Origin: Serilophus lunatus
Lineage: Eukaryota > Chordata > Aves > Passeriformes > Eurylaimidae
Length of the DNA stretch: 64,000 nt
Reading direction: 5' to 3'
NCBI GenBank assembly: GCA_013399895.1
Contig: VXBA01001197.1
Location: 426,978 to 490,977, forward strand
The notes under the pieces are model-generated. The model saw nothing but the letters and a program-made list of their open reading frames with translations. It searched no databases and was not told the DNA's origin. The translations under genes were made by a program, and so were the position numbers. Shown here piece after piece: positions 45,150-57,810 of this stretch. Numbering within the stretch: the first letter of the stretch is position 1; each line of letters opens with the position of its first letter.

Positions 45150-45222
45150 ATTCAGTAGCTTAGTGGGAAATAAAGTACAAAAACCGAGACTGAAATGTCA
45201 GAGCATCTGGGTTTTGGTTGTG
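45150..45222 (+). mobile_element. MIR-like tRNA-derived SINE fragment
   Basis: TAGCTTAGTGGGAAATAAAG, GTCAGAGCATCTGGGTTTTGG less one base, and the spacing between them follow the tRNA-derived head of MIR/core SINEs ('CTAGTGGTTAAAGCACAGGAC ... GTCAGGAGACCTGGGTTC') with indels. It is old and 3'-truncated. Confidence 0.4.
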
Positions 45223-45576
45223 TTGAGAGGGTTTGTCAAGAAAACTCCTGAGAGAAGAGTACAGGAAGATGTCATGAATTCTATTAAAGAACAATAACAA
45301 AGTCTGGATGGCATGTAGGTTGCCAACAACAGTAATACTAGGCAAGAAAAGAGGAAATCTCTCCCTGAATGGCAGGGAACCCTTCCAGATTTGAAAATCT
45401 AAACTTAGCTTTCCAATACATTATTTTATTAATTAGCACAAAGACTAGATGAAAGGAAAATAAAAAGGAAGCATGGTGGACTGCAAAAAACTAAAGGTAT
45501 AAAATAAGAATGCTTCAGTTTTATCAGTCAGAAGAGTAGGAATAATTAACTGGCTGTTCAGAAACTGTATCACTGA

Positions 45577-46255
45577 AGATTAAAGGCAGAAATTAAAGAA
45601 GATAAAGACATTGTTGAGAATCTAAATTATTTGTTTGCAGCATTCTTTGGCACAGTGAATATCAGAATGATACCTACTGGGACTTGCTCTTTTCTGATAA
45701 TCAAGATGTGTCAGAAGGAAGAGCTGGAACAAATCGATAATTTAAAAGGCAGCAAATCATCAGCTCCAGATGGTACACTGAAAAGTTTTGAAGGAGCTTA
45801 GTATGAAATAGCTGATCTGCAGCAAAAATATGTCTTCCTTAATTAAAAACAACTATTTCACTGGAGAAGTGGAAGGTAACAGTTGAACCCAAATTTAAAA
45901 CCAAGATTGAGATAATTTGAGGAAGCATACACTCTATACCCAGACATACATTTCTGCTGTGTAAGATGATTGAAAACAGAATGTAAAATAGGGAATAAAA
46001 GCAAACCAAGCAAGCAACCAACCAAAACAACAACTAAAAAATATGGTAGGATCTAAAGAGAAAAGTTTCTGCAGGGAAAAGTCATACCTCATCATTAATC
46101 TGTTGTATCTCCAACTGGGACAGGCTTGTCACTGGCAAACAAAAAGTAATCACTGTAATTTAGATAAATGTCAAAGGACTTTTGACCTAGCCAGCATACT
46201 GTAAAACAGTGAGAGATGAGCTTGCTGCATATCTCTTGGCTGACTTGACTGTGTC
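45577..46255 (+). pseudogene. Decayed CR1-clade LINE reverse transcriptase (ORF2) relic
   Basis: The frame stays open for 74 codons (45577-45798). It reads ...ENLNYLFAAFFGT... and then GSKSSAPDG (motif SKSSAPDG at 45751-45774), matching the 'LN..FASVF...' and 'KSxGPDG' blocks that precede the CR1 reverse-transcriptase catalytic core. Further on, shifted frames resemble the 'SGEVPEDWKKANVTPIFK' region (about 45858-45900). An LDKCQRTFDLA stretch (46160-46189) matches the 'YLDFSKAFDTV' block. Stops and frameshifts make it non-functional. It belongs to the enzyme body, which is rarely kept because most CR1 copies are 5'-truncated. Confidence 0.75.
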
Positions 46256-49200
46256 ATGTTGCATGTCCAGAAAAGCCCTGACCATCTTTGGCATATCCAT
46301 TCTGCATCAGGCCTGTGACTTGTTTGTGCTCTGTGATGGTGTTATCCCAGCTTTGTGACACCAAGCCGTGTGTTCAGCTGCCCTGGGAAGTGAGGAACCA
46401 AGAAAGCGGATGAGTGATCTGTTTCCAGCCTCTGAGAGAGCTTAGCACAGATTGTTTCTGTGTGTCTGTTAGGCTTATGAATCTGAAAAGGTGAAAGTCT
46501 GAAAATGCTGAGAAAGCTTACACACTGCTTTTAAATTGTAAGTCCTACAGAGGATGTAGAAGTTGCCCTGGGGAACGGCAGGAGGGCAGAAACTAGGAGC
46601 TGAGGAGCATCAGTGGCAGCTGTGGTGGGAAACTCTTCCTGTGAGTAGCACCAAGATAGAGCTTTGTGGTCACTGCTTTCATGGAGAAACAAAAATATGA
46701 ACAAAAAAATTAGTACCCTCCAACTTGTTAGGTAAAGGCAGGAGCTGGCTGGCAGAAAGCTTTTTTACCACTGCCACTGTCATTTACTAGAGGTATGTCT
46801 AGAACTATTTAAAAAAAAAAAAGGAATTTGATGCTAGGGAAATAGAAAATTAATATGGCAAAGAATCTAATTTTAGAAAAAGAAAGAAGAGGGAATGTAT
46901 TAATTCCCCCTCCCAATGCTATACATAAATTAATTAGATATCATATCAATGTCAACATTGTTTAACAACATCCGTGTATGTTTATAATGAATACTGTACA
47001 GCCCAATATTACAGTGTGGTCTGCTGCTTAAGAAATGCTGATTTATAATAACAAAAAATGATAACACACCCCCAGTTTAAAGACTTCTGGAATAACCCTA
47101 GTTGTTTTCTCTTTGCTCTGTTCTGTGCCATTATTTTCATATCAGTAAGTTCCATTATACAGCACTTCTGAGATTTCTGTGGGTATTTGGTAGGGAACAG
47201 CATCAACCGTGAGATGCCGGGAGAAGGGCTGTATTTATGGATGATAAACTAGGCTGTAGATTTTGGAAAGACTGAGTTTTGTCTTTTCCTTTAAATTTTC
47301 TATGCAATCACAGATGGGAGAAAAGGATGGTGCAGAGGTGCCCAGGACACTTTTAAATTAGCTAATTTAGATGCAAAGTCAGTTTTGCCATGGCAGCGTG
47401 GAGCAGAGTAGCATGGATGATTCACCCAGCTCCCCAACAGTCCCGAGGGTCCCACTGCTCAGCTTTTTCAATGCTCTTTTCTGCAAGAAAAGTCTCCCCT
47501 CTCTGATGCCATAGGATGCTGTGGCTTACGCCATCACACAGAAATTCAGCTGCTTGATGTGACAGCTTGATGATATACAGGCTTGTGGGCTTTTCTAGAT
47601 GCAAGATCCACAGAAGAGTTGAATTGCTAATGCTTCAGGGTCACTAAGTTTGGGTCCTTCCTTTCCATTTATGAAAACACCCATAGCTGTCAAAGCTCAA
47701 GAGAACTAAGACTCTACGAAAACCTGAATCACTTGCACATCAATGCCATCAGCAAATGTTTCTTTGATCTGGTTTTCATGTCTGAGTCTCAGACCAACAC
47801 ACAGTGATCTTATTATTTCTACATCATCAGAACAGCAGACAGCTCTGACATCTCTTGCCTTACCCCAAACTATTTAGGATAGATAAAACAATAGTATGAT
47901 AGTGATGGTTGCCTAGAGCAGTTCTCAAAACCACTTCATTCATCATTAAGACAAAGAAAATCATCCTTCTCTGTAGCAGGATTATGGAGTAAGAAATAGA
48001 GATTATAGGTGCAGTCCTGAAGAAAAGCCTTGTGTTAATTATTGATAACACATTGCAAAATCTTCTAAAATGACCAGGTTATGAATGTTAGGCTGGGCTC
48101 TAGCTGGCAGAAAAAAAATACATACTTCTGATCATCCTGCCAGAATAAGGCAAATTGTAACTATGCAGTTTGTGATTATTTTTTTTCTCCTCATCCCCTT
48201 GCACCATGGCTAAAGGCAGGGTCTTTGATTTGGTGGACAAGTTGGTTTTAATTTTTACCTCACAAAAAAGCTGCAATGGGAGAGTGAAACTTCAGATCTC
48301 ATGTCAAGGAGAAATTACTATATAATTTTCTATTTGAAGAAGCCGAAGTTAAAAGGAAATTAAAGTAATTTTTTCTCAGAGGAGGTATATTATTTTGTCT
48401 GGTCAGCTATTGCATTTGTTTTCAAGAATTGCTGAGTTCAGCTGGAACTTCAGGTGCTTGGTCTCTCTGAAAATCAAGCCAAGGTCTTCCAAATCCAGGC
48501 AAAAGGCCATGGTTTATGTAGTAAGTCTGGTACAGAAGATCAAATAGACCCTCTCTCTTTCAGAGGCAACATTTTACTTCAGGGACTGTAAGTCCTGAAA
48601 CCTTGCTGTTTAAAGTCCTTTCCACGTTGAGATCTTCCATCAGGGAATGCAGTTCCCAAGTTCAGCACAAAAGAAGCAGTCTCAAATAGGACACTGCATC
48701 TTAGCCCCCTCTAGATTATTATCTGACACTATATTTTTTCTTGTGGAGATCATAGAGTGCATGATGGACCCTTACAACATCTCTTTTGTTGTAGTGGGAG
48801 CTGGTATCCTGAGAAGATGACAGAAATCTATTGGTTTGAGGTTTATTAGTAGGCAAATCCTTGTTTCACTGTAGTTTAGTTGGGTTAGTACTTTGCTCTG
48901 TTCACTGTCCTGCTTTGATTGGAAATTCAAACGCTAAAGCTAATCTGATCACTGTAATTTTACCTTCTGGTTTTTACATGTCTACTTCTAGATGACCATG
49001 CTATGTTGCTACCCTGCTTTCTCAGTTTGGATGTGTCCATTTAGATCTCCTGAAAACAAGTTTACCCTTATGCTAGCATACAGAATGTTCCCAGTGAGTC
49101 CTGGAGATTGATTTCTAGAGATTTACTTGACTTTGAGATCACATACTGGAGGATGGTGGTATAGAACTATAATTGTTTTATCAGAGTTTACTTTCTCTTC

Positions 49201-52200
49201 CTATTAGTTCACACAGCAGATGAGAGATTCACTCACTTACCTCTAGATTGGCTTGTGAGATTGAAGAGCCTGTCCTTCCACTTTTATTTTAAATGTCTCC
49301 TACCACTCCTTTATAAACATGCAGTTGAATGGTATTAAGTTTGAACCCAAAGTACCTATTTTCCTTACCACATTGAAGCATAGCTGAGAGCATCCAAAGT
49401 TCGATGTGGCTGGTAAGAAAATGTTGTGTTGTTTTTCAAAATGTACTTTCAAAATGCTGCTTTTGTTGATATGCCCCACTGGAGCCCAACAAATGTGTAT
49501 TACCTTTATTACCATGATAATACAAGCCCATATGCTCTCTTATGAAATTTGAAGAGGCACTTGTGTTTCTCTTCTGCTTGTAATTATGGCAGAGCAAACA
49601 GTTCAGGAGGAGACCCTGACCTTTAACAGCAGTTTTTAAGGGGCTGTGGTCATGATGCTGGAACAGAAATGATGAAACTCTTTAACAGTTTTACTGACTC
49701 TGCTGAAGGTGGTTCCTTAGCTACTCAGGTTCTATTTCCCTTTATATCATTAGTTTAACCTAATTTTTTTAATCAGTGAACTAACACTGATTAACCCATA
49801 GAGTATGTCCTTGAGCCTGTTTCTGCAGTGCCAGTGACAAGTAGCCAGAGACACTGGGTTTGTTTGTCACATCTCTTTGGGAAAATGGGCTCTCAGTGGT
49901 GGGATACACATAAAAAAAAGCTCTTTGCTGTGATGCTGCAGTGTCACAGCTTGTTGTAAAACCTGGGTAGGTTTTAACATGAGTTAGGCGAACACTGGCT
50001 TCTGCATGGATGTATTTACATGTGAAATGGCTGTCTATGCTTGGATTGTAGTCTAGGTCTGTCAGTCCTGCCAGAGTGGTCCAGAGAAGTGTGCAAGCTC
50101 AGTTCAGGGGCTCAGTTCAACTGCTTAAACTTAGGTGTTTGAGTCCCATTTGAGATGATCTGGAGTAAGCGGGACATCCCTGGAGAGCTGAAGATTGAGG
50201 ACAGGACTTCTGCTGTTCTGGCAGATGCAGACCACACAAGATACCTCCATGTGTCAAATTATACAATCAGACTTAGTTGTCTGCTTGAGGGAAGGCTGAA
50301 ATACACTCAAGGGTCTGCTTAATGTACTGGCAAAATTTCCCAGTGGTTGCAACCTGGACACAGCACTCCCATGTAGACACCTGGATGGAAGCACCTTCAC
50401 CTCCAGCTGCATTCAACCCCCTATGGCTAAAGATACAAGTTTGGCTTTCAGACATTTAAATACCTAGGTAAGCAGCTCCAGAGAGCAAGATCTTTGGCCT
50501 ATTTTTAATAGCTATTTATAGGAGCAAAAGAAGTGCCCTCTGAAACTGCTTTTCATCAAACTGACTAGAGAGAGACACTAGACATACAGCTGTTTAACTT
50601 TCAGGTTATGAAAGGGAGAAGCACCCCACTTTCAGTTCAGATATAATCCTTTTAACTCCACTGAACCAGAAACAGCTTTTTTTCAGTTACCCACAGGAAC
50701 GGGCATATGGGAAAAACAGTAATGATATCCCAAACCTCAGGAGCATCCTGGATATTTTTGAACTTTGCAAAATGAAGTTAAAGATAGCTGGAATTGAGCT
50801 ATGCACAAGCTAAAAGTTCACTGTTTTCCCTTCTCCAGGTAAAACTTTACATCTTTGCAGATCACAAAATATGTGGAAAGACGCATATTTTCTCCCTCTG
50901 TTTCTCTGGACAATTTCAGTCTTCACCACCTGAGTGGTAGTTTCTTATCTCTTCCTGCTATATTCTTTTTTTTTTTTTTTTTAAAGATGAAAGACCACCA
51001 TTTCACTTTGGTTGTTCTGGGAGACACAAAACCCATGATGGCTGCTGTGGGATTGATGGGGGAAATTTAGTGTGGGAGTAATGGCATATTCACATTAAGG
51101 CTGGCTGACCCAGATGCTCATTACAGATGTACCTCATTTAGAAGCTTAAGTGAATTATATGGTCCAAGTTTTAAAAGGAGTTGGGAGGGGAAAAACTGGG
51201 ACAACCAAAAAAGTGTGACAACAATGAATGTCTGAAAAGTGCCATAGAAAAAGTATAAATCCACAGTTCACTGATCACTCTGGAGACATGAAAAAGTAAG
51301 TAAATCTTCAATGTGTGTAGACTGAGTTAATTCCAGTGGGATTAATTTTACTTACATCAATGGGAATCCAACTCTCACCAATGTGGGCTGATGGCTCTGG
51401 TGAGAAGGTCACTATTCTGCACTGAGATCCCTGAAGAGGAGCATGTGTAGACTTCTAAGGAGATCAGGCAACAGCAGGACACTGACAATTTCGTGTGGTG
51501 CCTTGTTTACAAAGATCCTAAATGATCTTACCATGTGTAATGAAGAGAGGGTCACAAAAAATATGATGCTGGGAACAGTCCCAGGTTGCTGCAGTCTAGT
51601 ATTGGCAGGGGATTTGCACAGGAGCCCTCTGGCAAGAGCAGGAACAGAGCTGAGATTCCTGAGTTTCATCTCTCCACAAAGACAAGGCTCTCTGTAGCAA
51701 TTACCTATGCACTCCAGGTTTCCCTTTATACATACTGGCTGTTGCAGTAAGGAGTGCTGTCTAAAGCTATTATCAAGGTTTGCTCTGTGCAAATAAAGTG
51801 CAATGCCATCACTACTTAATAGTCTGGAGATCAGCCACATTGATAGGGTATGATTGCAGCATGAACCCATAAGTGAACTCCCCTCCACTGGGGCCAGCAA
51901 GCTACTGAGCTCATGTCTGTTTGAGGAATACTCTCCTGTTGGATGGCATGTGCTGTTGAGAGAGGTCCTGTCACCCAGTGGTCAGCTACACATAGTGATG
52001 GACTCAGCTGTATGTTCTGTCTCTAGCTTATTGTCAAGATTTGGAGCTTGGAATAGAGGAGCGGTTATTGTGCTGGATGAAAGCTCCCAGGTTTCCCTCT
52101 GTGAACACTTGTGAGAGTGTCCCATCCTAGAAAAGCTGCTGAAGGCAAGTGCACAAAGGAAGGCAATACGGATACTTTTGGCATCCTGAAGTGGTAGATA

Positions 52201-53201
52201 ACACAACCAAGCTGTGCAGCATAACTGAAATTGTGATACTTCAAATGAATCCTTCCATGTGTGTGCCTCCCTCAGAATTTCGATAGGCAAAATTTTATTA
52301 AAATAAGCAGAAATCAACCACTTCTACTTTCACATTCAATTTTACTGCTACTTGTAATTCTTTGAGTTGATTTTTGCCATCTCTTTGCTCCTTTGGATGC
52401 TGTCACAGCTTTAATGCATCAGTACAAAGCTTAGGCAACGTCACCAGTCAGTCGTCCTGCTTCAGGGCAGCAGGTGCCTTAGCAGGCATTATTTGCTGGA
52501 GGGAGAGATTTCACTCTGGTTCGGATGACGGGAAGAACAGTTGATGTTGGCAGTGGAATTGGAGGAAAATAATGGTCACATGCACATTGAGGGTGGTTAA
52601 CGTCACTAGAAAAAGTCATCCCTCTTTTGGAATACATTTGACAAGTGAACCCACCTTCACTGTTAGTTTGGGTCATGACAGGAAAAGAAACTCTCCCATA
52701 TAGAAGATACTGCTTGTCCTTCGCTTATGTAAGTCAGAGCTATGGCTTCTGGGCTCTCACTGAGTGCCTCCTTTTCTCTGTATTTTTCCAGCTCATTTGA
52801 TACAATTTTGAGTTGTGGGTTGTTGGGGGTTTTTTAAGGGTTTTAAGAAAAAAGATATATTAATTACACAAATGCTTGGTGGAGAGCAAGGCTCATGTCA
52901 AAAGGTTTAAGCTTTGGGTTTAATTTGGATGAATGCCTGAAATTTAGCTCTGAATCAGTGGCAGTCTTTGAATTTATAAATACTAATATCCACCTGAGAT
53001 TCTGGTCCAAAGCAAGAACAAGACTTTTATTCTGCTCAGGTCCCTCATCTTTACTTATCACCATAGCAAATTAGCACTTTTCAGGCAAGCAACAAGTGGC
53101 ATGACTAACAACCTTGTAGTGCTTATTCTTTCTCCCCAGAACTTTTAACATTTCTGAGGACTCTCACAAATTTTAATACAAATTATTTTTGGGGGGAGTT
53201 T
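46256..53201. other. Gene-free intergenic stretch
   Basis: About 7 kb of AT-rich sequence with no recognised exon or RNA gene. An 18-T run lies near 50966-50983. The longest frame (51412-51900, - strand, 162 codons) is unrecognised and within chance length. Segments near 50100-50170 and 51320-51370 vaguely resemble old amniote interspersed repeats but cannot be classified. Confidence 0.45.
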
Positions 53202-53270
53202 GGCCCACATTAATCTACTATAGGGAACTATATAATCTTGGCGGGCCCACATTAATCTCCTATAGGGAAC
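53202..53270 (+). repeat. 27-bp unit duplicated 42 bp apart
   Basis: A 27-bp segment at 53202-53228 (starting GGCCCACATTAATCT, ending TATAGGGAAC) recurs at 53244-53270 with one substitution, separated by 15 unrelated bases. Confidence 0.9.
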
Positions 53271-55120
53271 AGATTCAGCACCCTTTCCATTCCTCAAAGC
53301 CAAGAATGAACAAGTGTCCATAGCAACTGTTTAACCACAGAAGTTGATGCCCAGGAACAGAGTAATCAAACCAGATAAACTGAAGTATGAAATCAGCTGA
53401 AAGTATGACAGTAGGATAGGAATAACACTTTAGTTATGATAAAATTGTAACATTTAAAATGCTTATGTGTTTAAATATTGGGAATTTATGTTTTCTTGCC
53501 ATATGAATAGGAAAACTTGTAGGATTTAGAACTGACATGGAACAAATAAGTGAAACCTGGATTTAGGATTGGATATATGATAAAGTTAGGAAACTCAGCA
53601 GTGATTTTTTTTTACTTATTGGTAGAACTCTGAGCAGAAATGTCTGTGGTACTGTGTGCTGTGTAAGCAAGCATGCCTGCTTTCAGTCTGCTCTTACCCA
53701 CATAGACATATTTGCCGATTTCTGTTCCAACACAGATAAAGTCATGCTGCAATCTCTTGGTAACAGGCTGTCTGGATGGTTTTGGGAATTTTCACTTTAT
53801 GGTAGTGCTGAAAATGTCACCAAGGCAGGGCGTTTTGTGCTTGTTGGAAATTCTGTTTCCAGTGTCAAAAAAGACAATACAAACAAAATGTTACCTTTTT
53901 GACTCCCATACACACTTGGTCTGAGTACAGGGCTGAGGGCATCCAGCAATACTGTAGCATGGAGGAACTCTTCTTTCACCTATGAAAGGTTAGCAGAATT
54001 GGGAGCTTCTTTTCTTAAACACCCATGATTAAATACTGTTAATATTTAATACTTGTATTGAATCTCAGATAATTGCTAAAGTGCTGAACTGCTGTCTCAA
54101 CTTATCCACATGCAATTAATAATATTGATCACCCTACATTGACCTTGAGAGTTAATAACTGCTTTTTCCCTTAGTTTCCCTTGATGAATGGTGCTTTCTA
54201 TATACCAACTTATAATTTTGTCAAAGTGTCAGATCACAGAGTCTGATCCTGCAGAAATACTAACAGTGCTTCCTGCGATGGCTGTTTCTTTGGGAACAAT
54301 AGGACTATTTATGTCTAGACTGAGAAAAAAAGTACTCTTTTTTAACAGGGTTTTGCTTGGGAGGAAGTCCATCCAAATATTTGTGTATGAGCCAAATTAC
54401 TTAAAAGCTGCATAGGATACATGTACAAAGATTTGACGTTCCAAAAGTCGGGCCATATTTTCTTCATCAAAAAATTAAGTGGTTCTTTTCTGCATCTATC
54501 AATAAAGTGGTTCATTTCCCTCCCCTGAAAATTCTCTCCTAGAGTAAACACTCTGGTTAAGGTACAAAATAGGGAGATAATTGAACCAATTTATTTGTCT
54601 CATCTTTTTTGGAGGGACATTTAGAAGTCTTTTTGTTTTAGGTAATCTCAACAAGTTCTTTTTCCTGATTGCCTTGAACAAACTGAAGAATTTAGTTATG
54701 GTTACCTTTTATTAGTAGGCTTCCCTGCTTACCTAATTCTCACCTTACCATTACCATGTAATGAATCAACAGTACTGCTGCTGTTTTGTATGACATTTTT
54801 TCTTAAACTCCTAATGCACTATGTGCCTTTACTCTCGTGCATATCCTTCTGTTGAGATCCTTAACAGAAGGATCAGAACTACTGCAGGCCTGGAAACAGA
54901 AAATGTAGTAAATAGGGTTCTGTCAAAGTCCTGGAAATATTTTTATTCTCTGCTGCAGAGAAAAACCAAAAAAATCTGGAATGTTTGAAGTGGCACTCCC
55001 AGCTAAGAGCTTCATTACCACTGAGAAAAGCTTTGCAGAGCAGTATTATCTAAGAGACACACAGTGAGGAGGGACTGTTGGGGAAGAAATACATCTCCAC
55101 ATTGTTTTTTTCACATCAGC
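53271..55120. other. Gene-free stretch
   Basis: Nothing coding or repetitive is recognised on either strand. Confidence 0.45.
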
Positions 55121-55252
55121 ACTGTCACAGTATCACAGTATCAGCAAGGTTGGAAGAGACCTTAAAGATCATCACGTCCAATCCATAATCTAACAGCCCA
55201 TCATCTAAATTATGGCACCAAGTGCCTCATCCAGCTTACTCTAACACCCATT
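55121..55252 (-). mobile_element. CR1 LINE 3'-end fragment with ATCACAGT-type octamers
   Basis: The + strand shows ACAGTATC ACAGTATC octamers, then AGCAAGGTTGGAAGAGACCT, 'AAGATCATCACGTCCAA' and 'GGCACCAAGTGCC', the complement of a CR1 3' end. The octamer differs from the ATTCTATG/TCATAGAA type seen at 57.3 kb, so another CR1 subfamily is represented. Confidence 0.85.
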
Positions 55253-57282
55253 GGTGGAGCGGTATGCAGGAATGGTGTGCTGGCAATCTCACTTCTCCTT
55301 CTGTAGAGCAAATGGAGTATTTTATCCCATAACAGCAAACACTCAGCACTTCAGCACTGATTTGTCTTGCCATAGACACATAGAACTACCTTCTTCCTTT
55401 GGACAACTGGCATCATCTGAAGACACCTTATCTTTGTAAAAAGCATCTTGACAAACTCTTCAAACACTGCCTCTTCTCTGCATTTGTACTCATTTATCTC
55501 CTCCCCATTGCATCCTCAGCTAAAGCAGATTATTACAAAATCCATTTAAAAAGAGCAGCAGTTTTATACTGAAATATATCTAGAGGGCAGCAAATCCAGA
55601 GGGAAATCTCATCCTTCAGTGCAAATGAAACCTCCTCTTTTATTTAATTTCTGAAAAATCAAACACAGAGTTACATAAAGCCTTTTTTTCCCTCTCTCTT
55701 CACAAAGCAGCAAAAATAATAAGATCTCTCTATAAGGCTAGATATAATCATACCTGGGAGCAAATTTTTAATTTAATTAAAGCTACTGTAGTGGGCAGAA
55801 CCTTTAAGTTCAGGTGTGGGTTATGAAGAAACTGTTCGGCCATCCATAATCCTATCTGAAAGCAAAAGTATTTTTAGAGTACTGCTGTGTGACATGGAAT
55901 GTTCCTGAGTTATTTGTGTATAACTGTGCTCAGTGTGAAGGATATATTTAATACTAATATTGTGTTACCAATTGGTTCTTTTATTCTTCGTGTTTTGTTG
56001 AAATTGTAGTTGACCAAATAGTAACTGTTAACAATGGAAGTCAACTTTTCTGAGAATCTTGCTTTATTGTGTTCTGCAATTCTTGAGCACATTTTGAAAC
56101 ACTTTGGCAAACGTTTCTAAAATTACACCTACGGAATTTCATCACCACCAGTTAGCATAGACACTAATAGAGAAGTTAAACCTCTGTCTCATCTCTCTAA
56201 CATGTTTGGTATTTAAGGTATGGAATGTGGCTATCAAGAAGTTATCAGAATGCTTAAAAAGAAAGTTTAAAAGTAGCCATGCTAATGGTTTGAAGTTTAC
56301 TCATTTTTTGAAAAATTTCACTATAATTGTGTATGAAAAACTGGCATTTGTATGTCGAGAGATGCAAGAAGAAGCAAACCAGTGCAACTTTGTTTGGACA
56401 CTGTCAGAAACTACAGAGAAAACCAGACCAGCTCCTTTGAGCAAAGTTCTAGTTTTAGCTAGAGGCTAAATGGGGAGGCCATGCTGAGTGCCTTCAGATG
56501 CATCTGCCAAAACATGCACAATACAGTTGTGCCATTTGAATCTGACTTTGTGTCCAGCCCAGACTGCAAACACAGAGGTTAAGGATCCCGGGGGAGCATC
56601 TCTGGACACTGAAGACCTCCATCAGTTTCAGCCTCTCAGGAGAGACATTTCCCGTTCCTTACTTTCTGAAGTTGCAAACTGGGGTTAATGACCTCAGCTG
56701 GTCTGACATTTACTGATGAAAAAGGTGATTTGAAAGCTGTGGGCCATTTTTGTTATCAAGGTGCAACATATTTGCATTGAAATATGATAAGATGTATCCA
56801 GAAGAGAGGAGGATTGGGTCTGCATGGTAAGTTTTTTTGCTGGAGAGCATGCCTGAAATGAAAAGGATTTATGTAGTACCTGATCAGCATTTACGGCAAA
56901 GTCCATACAAAAGCACAAACAATTTCCTGCTAATTGCTTTTCTTCTGATGTACAAACCCCTTTTTCCTGTCTCATACATGTGGCAATTTTGTGTAGCTAG
57001 CATTACAATATTAAAATATCAAGGAATTTGTGCTGCCAGTTGTTACTGAAAATACAGGAGACAGCAACCTCCTTACATGCCTGCTATCTCTGAACATCCC
57101 TGTTCATTTATTCTACAGGAAGGGAAGATTGCCTTTCTTCCTTCAGCTTTACTAGAGTTTTCCTTTTGCCTCTGCCAAATGTTTATGAAGTGATTACTCA
57201 GTGTTTTTTAAAACAACTGTGAGTTTTGAGGTGCTGTTTCAGAATGACACACTGCCAAAACTCTCTGGCCTGCTCCTGTTCT
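55253..57282. other. Gene-free stretch
   Basis: No recognised exon, RNA gene or mobile element. Confidence 0.45.
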
Positions 57283-57810
57283 AAATCATAGAATCACAGA
57301 ATGGCTTAGGTTGGCATGACCTTAAAGATCATCTAGCTCCAACCCTCACTGCCATGGGCAGGGACATTTTTCACTAGATCAGGTTACTAATTTCCTCCTA
57401 ATATCTAAAGTAAACTTACTCTCTTTCTTTACAGCTTAAGGCTATTCACCGTTGCCCTATCACTACAAGCCCTCATGTAAAGTCCCTGTTCAGCTTTCCT
57501 GTAGGCCCCCTTAGGTACTGGCAGGGGCTTTAAGGTCTCCCTGGAGCCTTCACTTCTCCAGGCTGAACAGCCTCAATTCTCTCAGCCTGTCTTTATAGGG
57601 GAAGTGCCCCATCCGTCTGGTCAGCTTAGTGGGTCTCCTCTGGACTAACTTCAACAGGTGCACAGCTTTCTTGTGCTGGAGGCCCCAGACCTAGATGGAG
57701 CACTCCAGGTGGGGTCACACAAGAGCAGAGTAGGGGCACGGACTCACCTCCTTCGACCTGCTGGGCATGCTTTTGATGCAGATCAGGATGTGGTTGGCAA
57801 TCTGTGCTGT
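57283..57810 (-). mobile_element. CR1 LINE 3' fragment (~530 bp)
   Basis: The + strand begins with the 3'-end complement (TCATAGAATCACAGAATGG). It continues through 'CATCTAGCTCCAACC', 'GCCATGGGCAGGGACA', 'CTTCTCCAGGCTGAACAGCC', 'GGTCTCCTCTGGACTAACTTC' less one base, 'GGAGCACTCCAGGTGGGGTC' and 'GACCTGCTGGGCATGCTTTTGATGCAG' in shortened form. It is the longest CR1 3' fragment in the window. Confidence 0.96.

Noticed and set aside
50100..50170. Segment resembling an old amniote interspersed repeat ('TTAGGTGTTTGAGTCCCATTT')
   Set aside because: Similarity is too short and remembered too loosely to assign a family.
51412..51900. 162-codon - strand open frame
   Set aside because: Unrecognised, no splice or promoter context, and similar in length to chance expectation.
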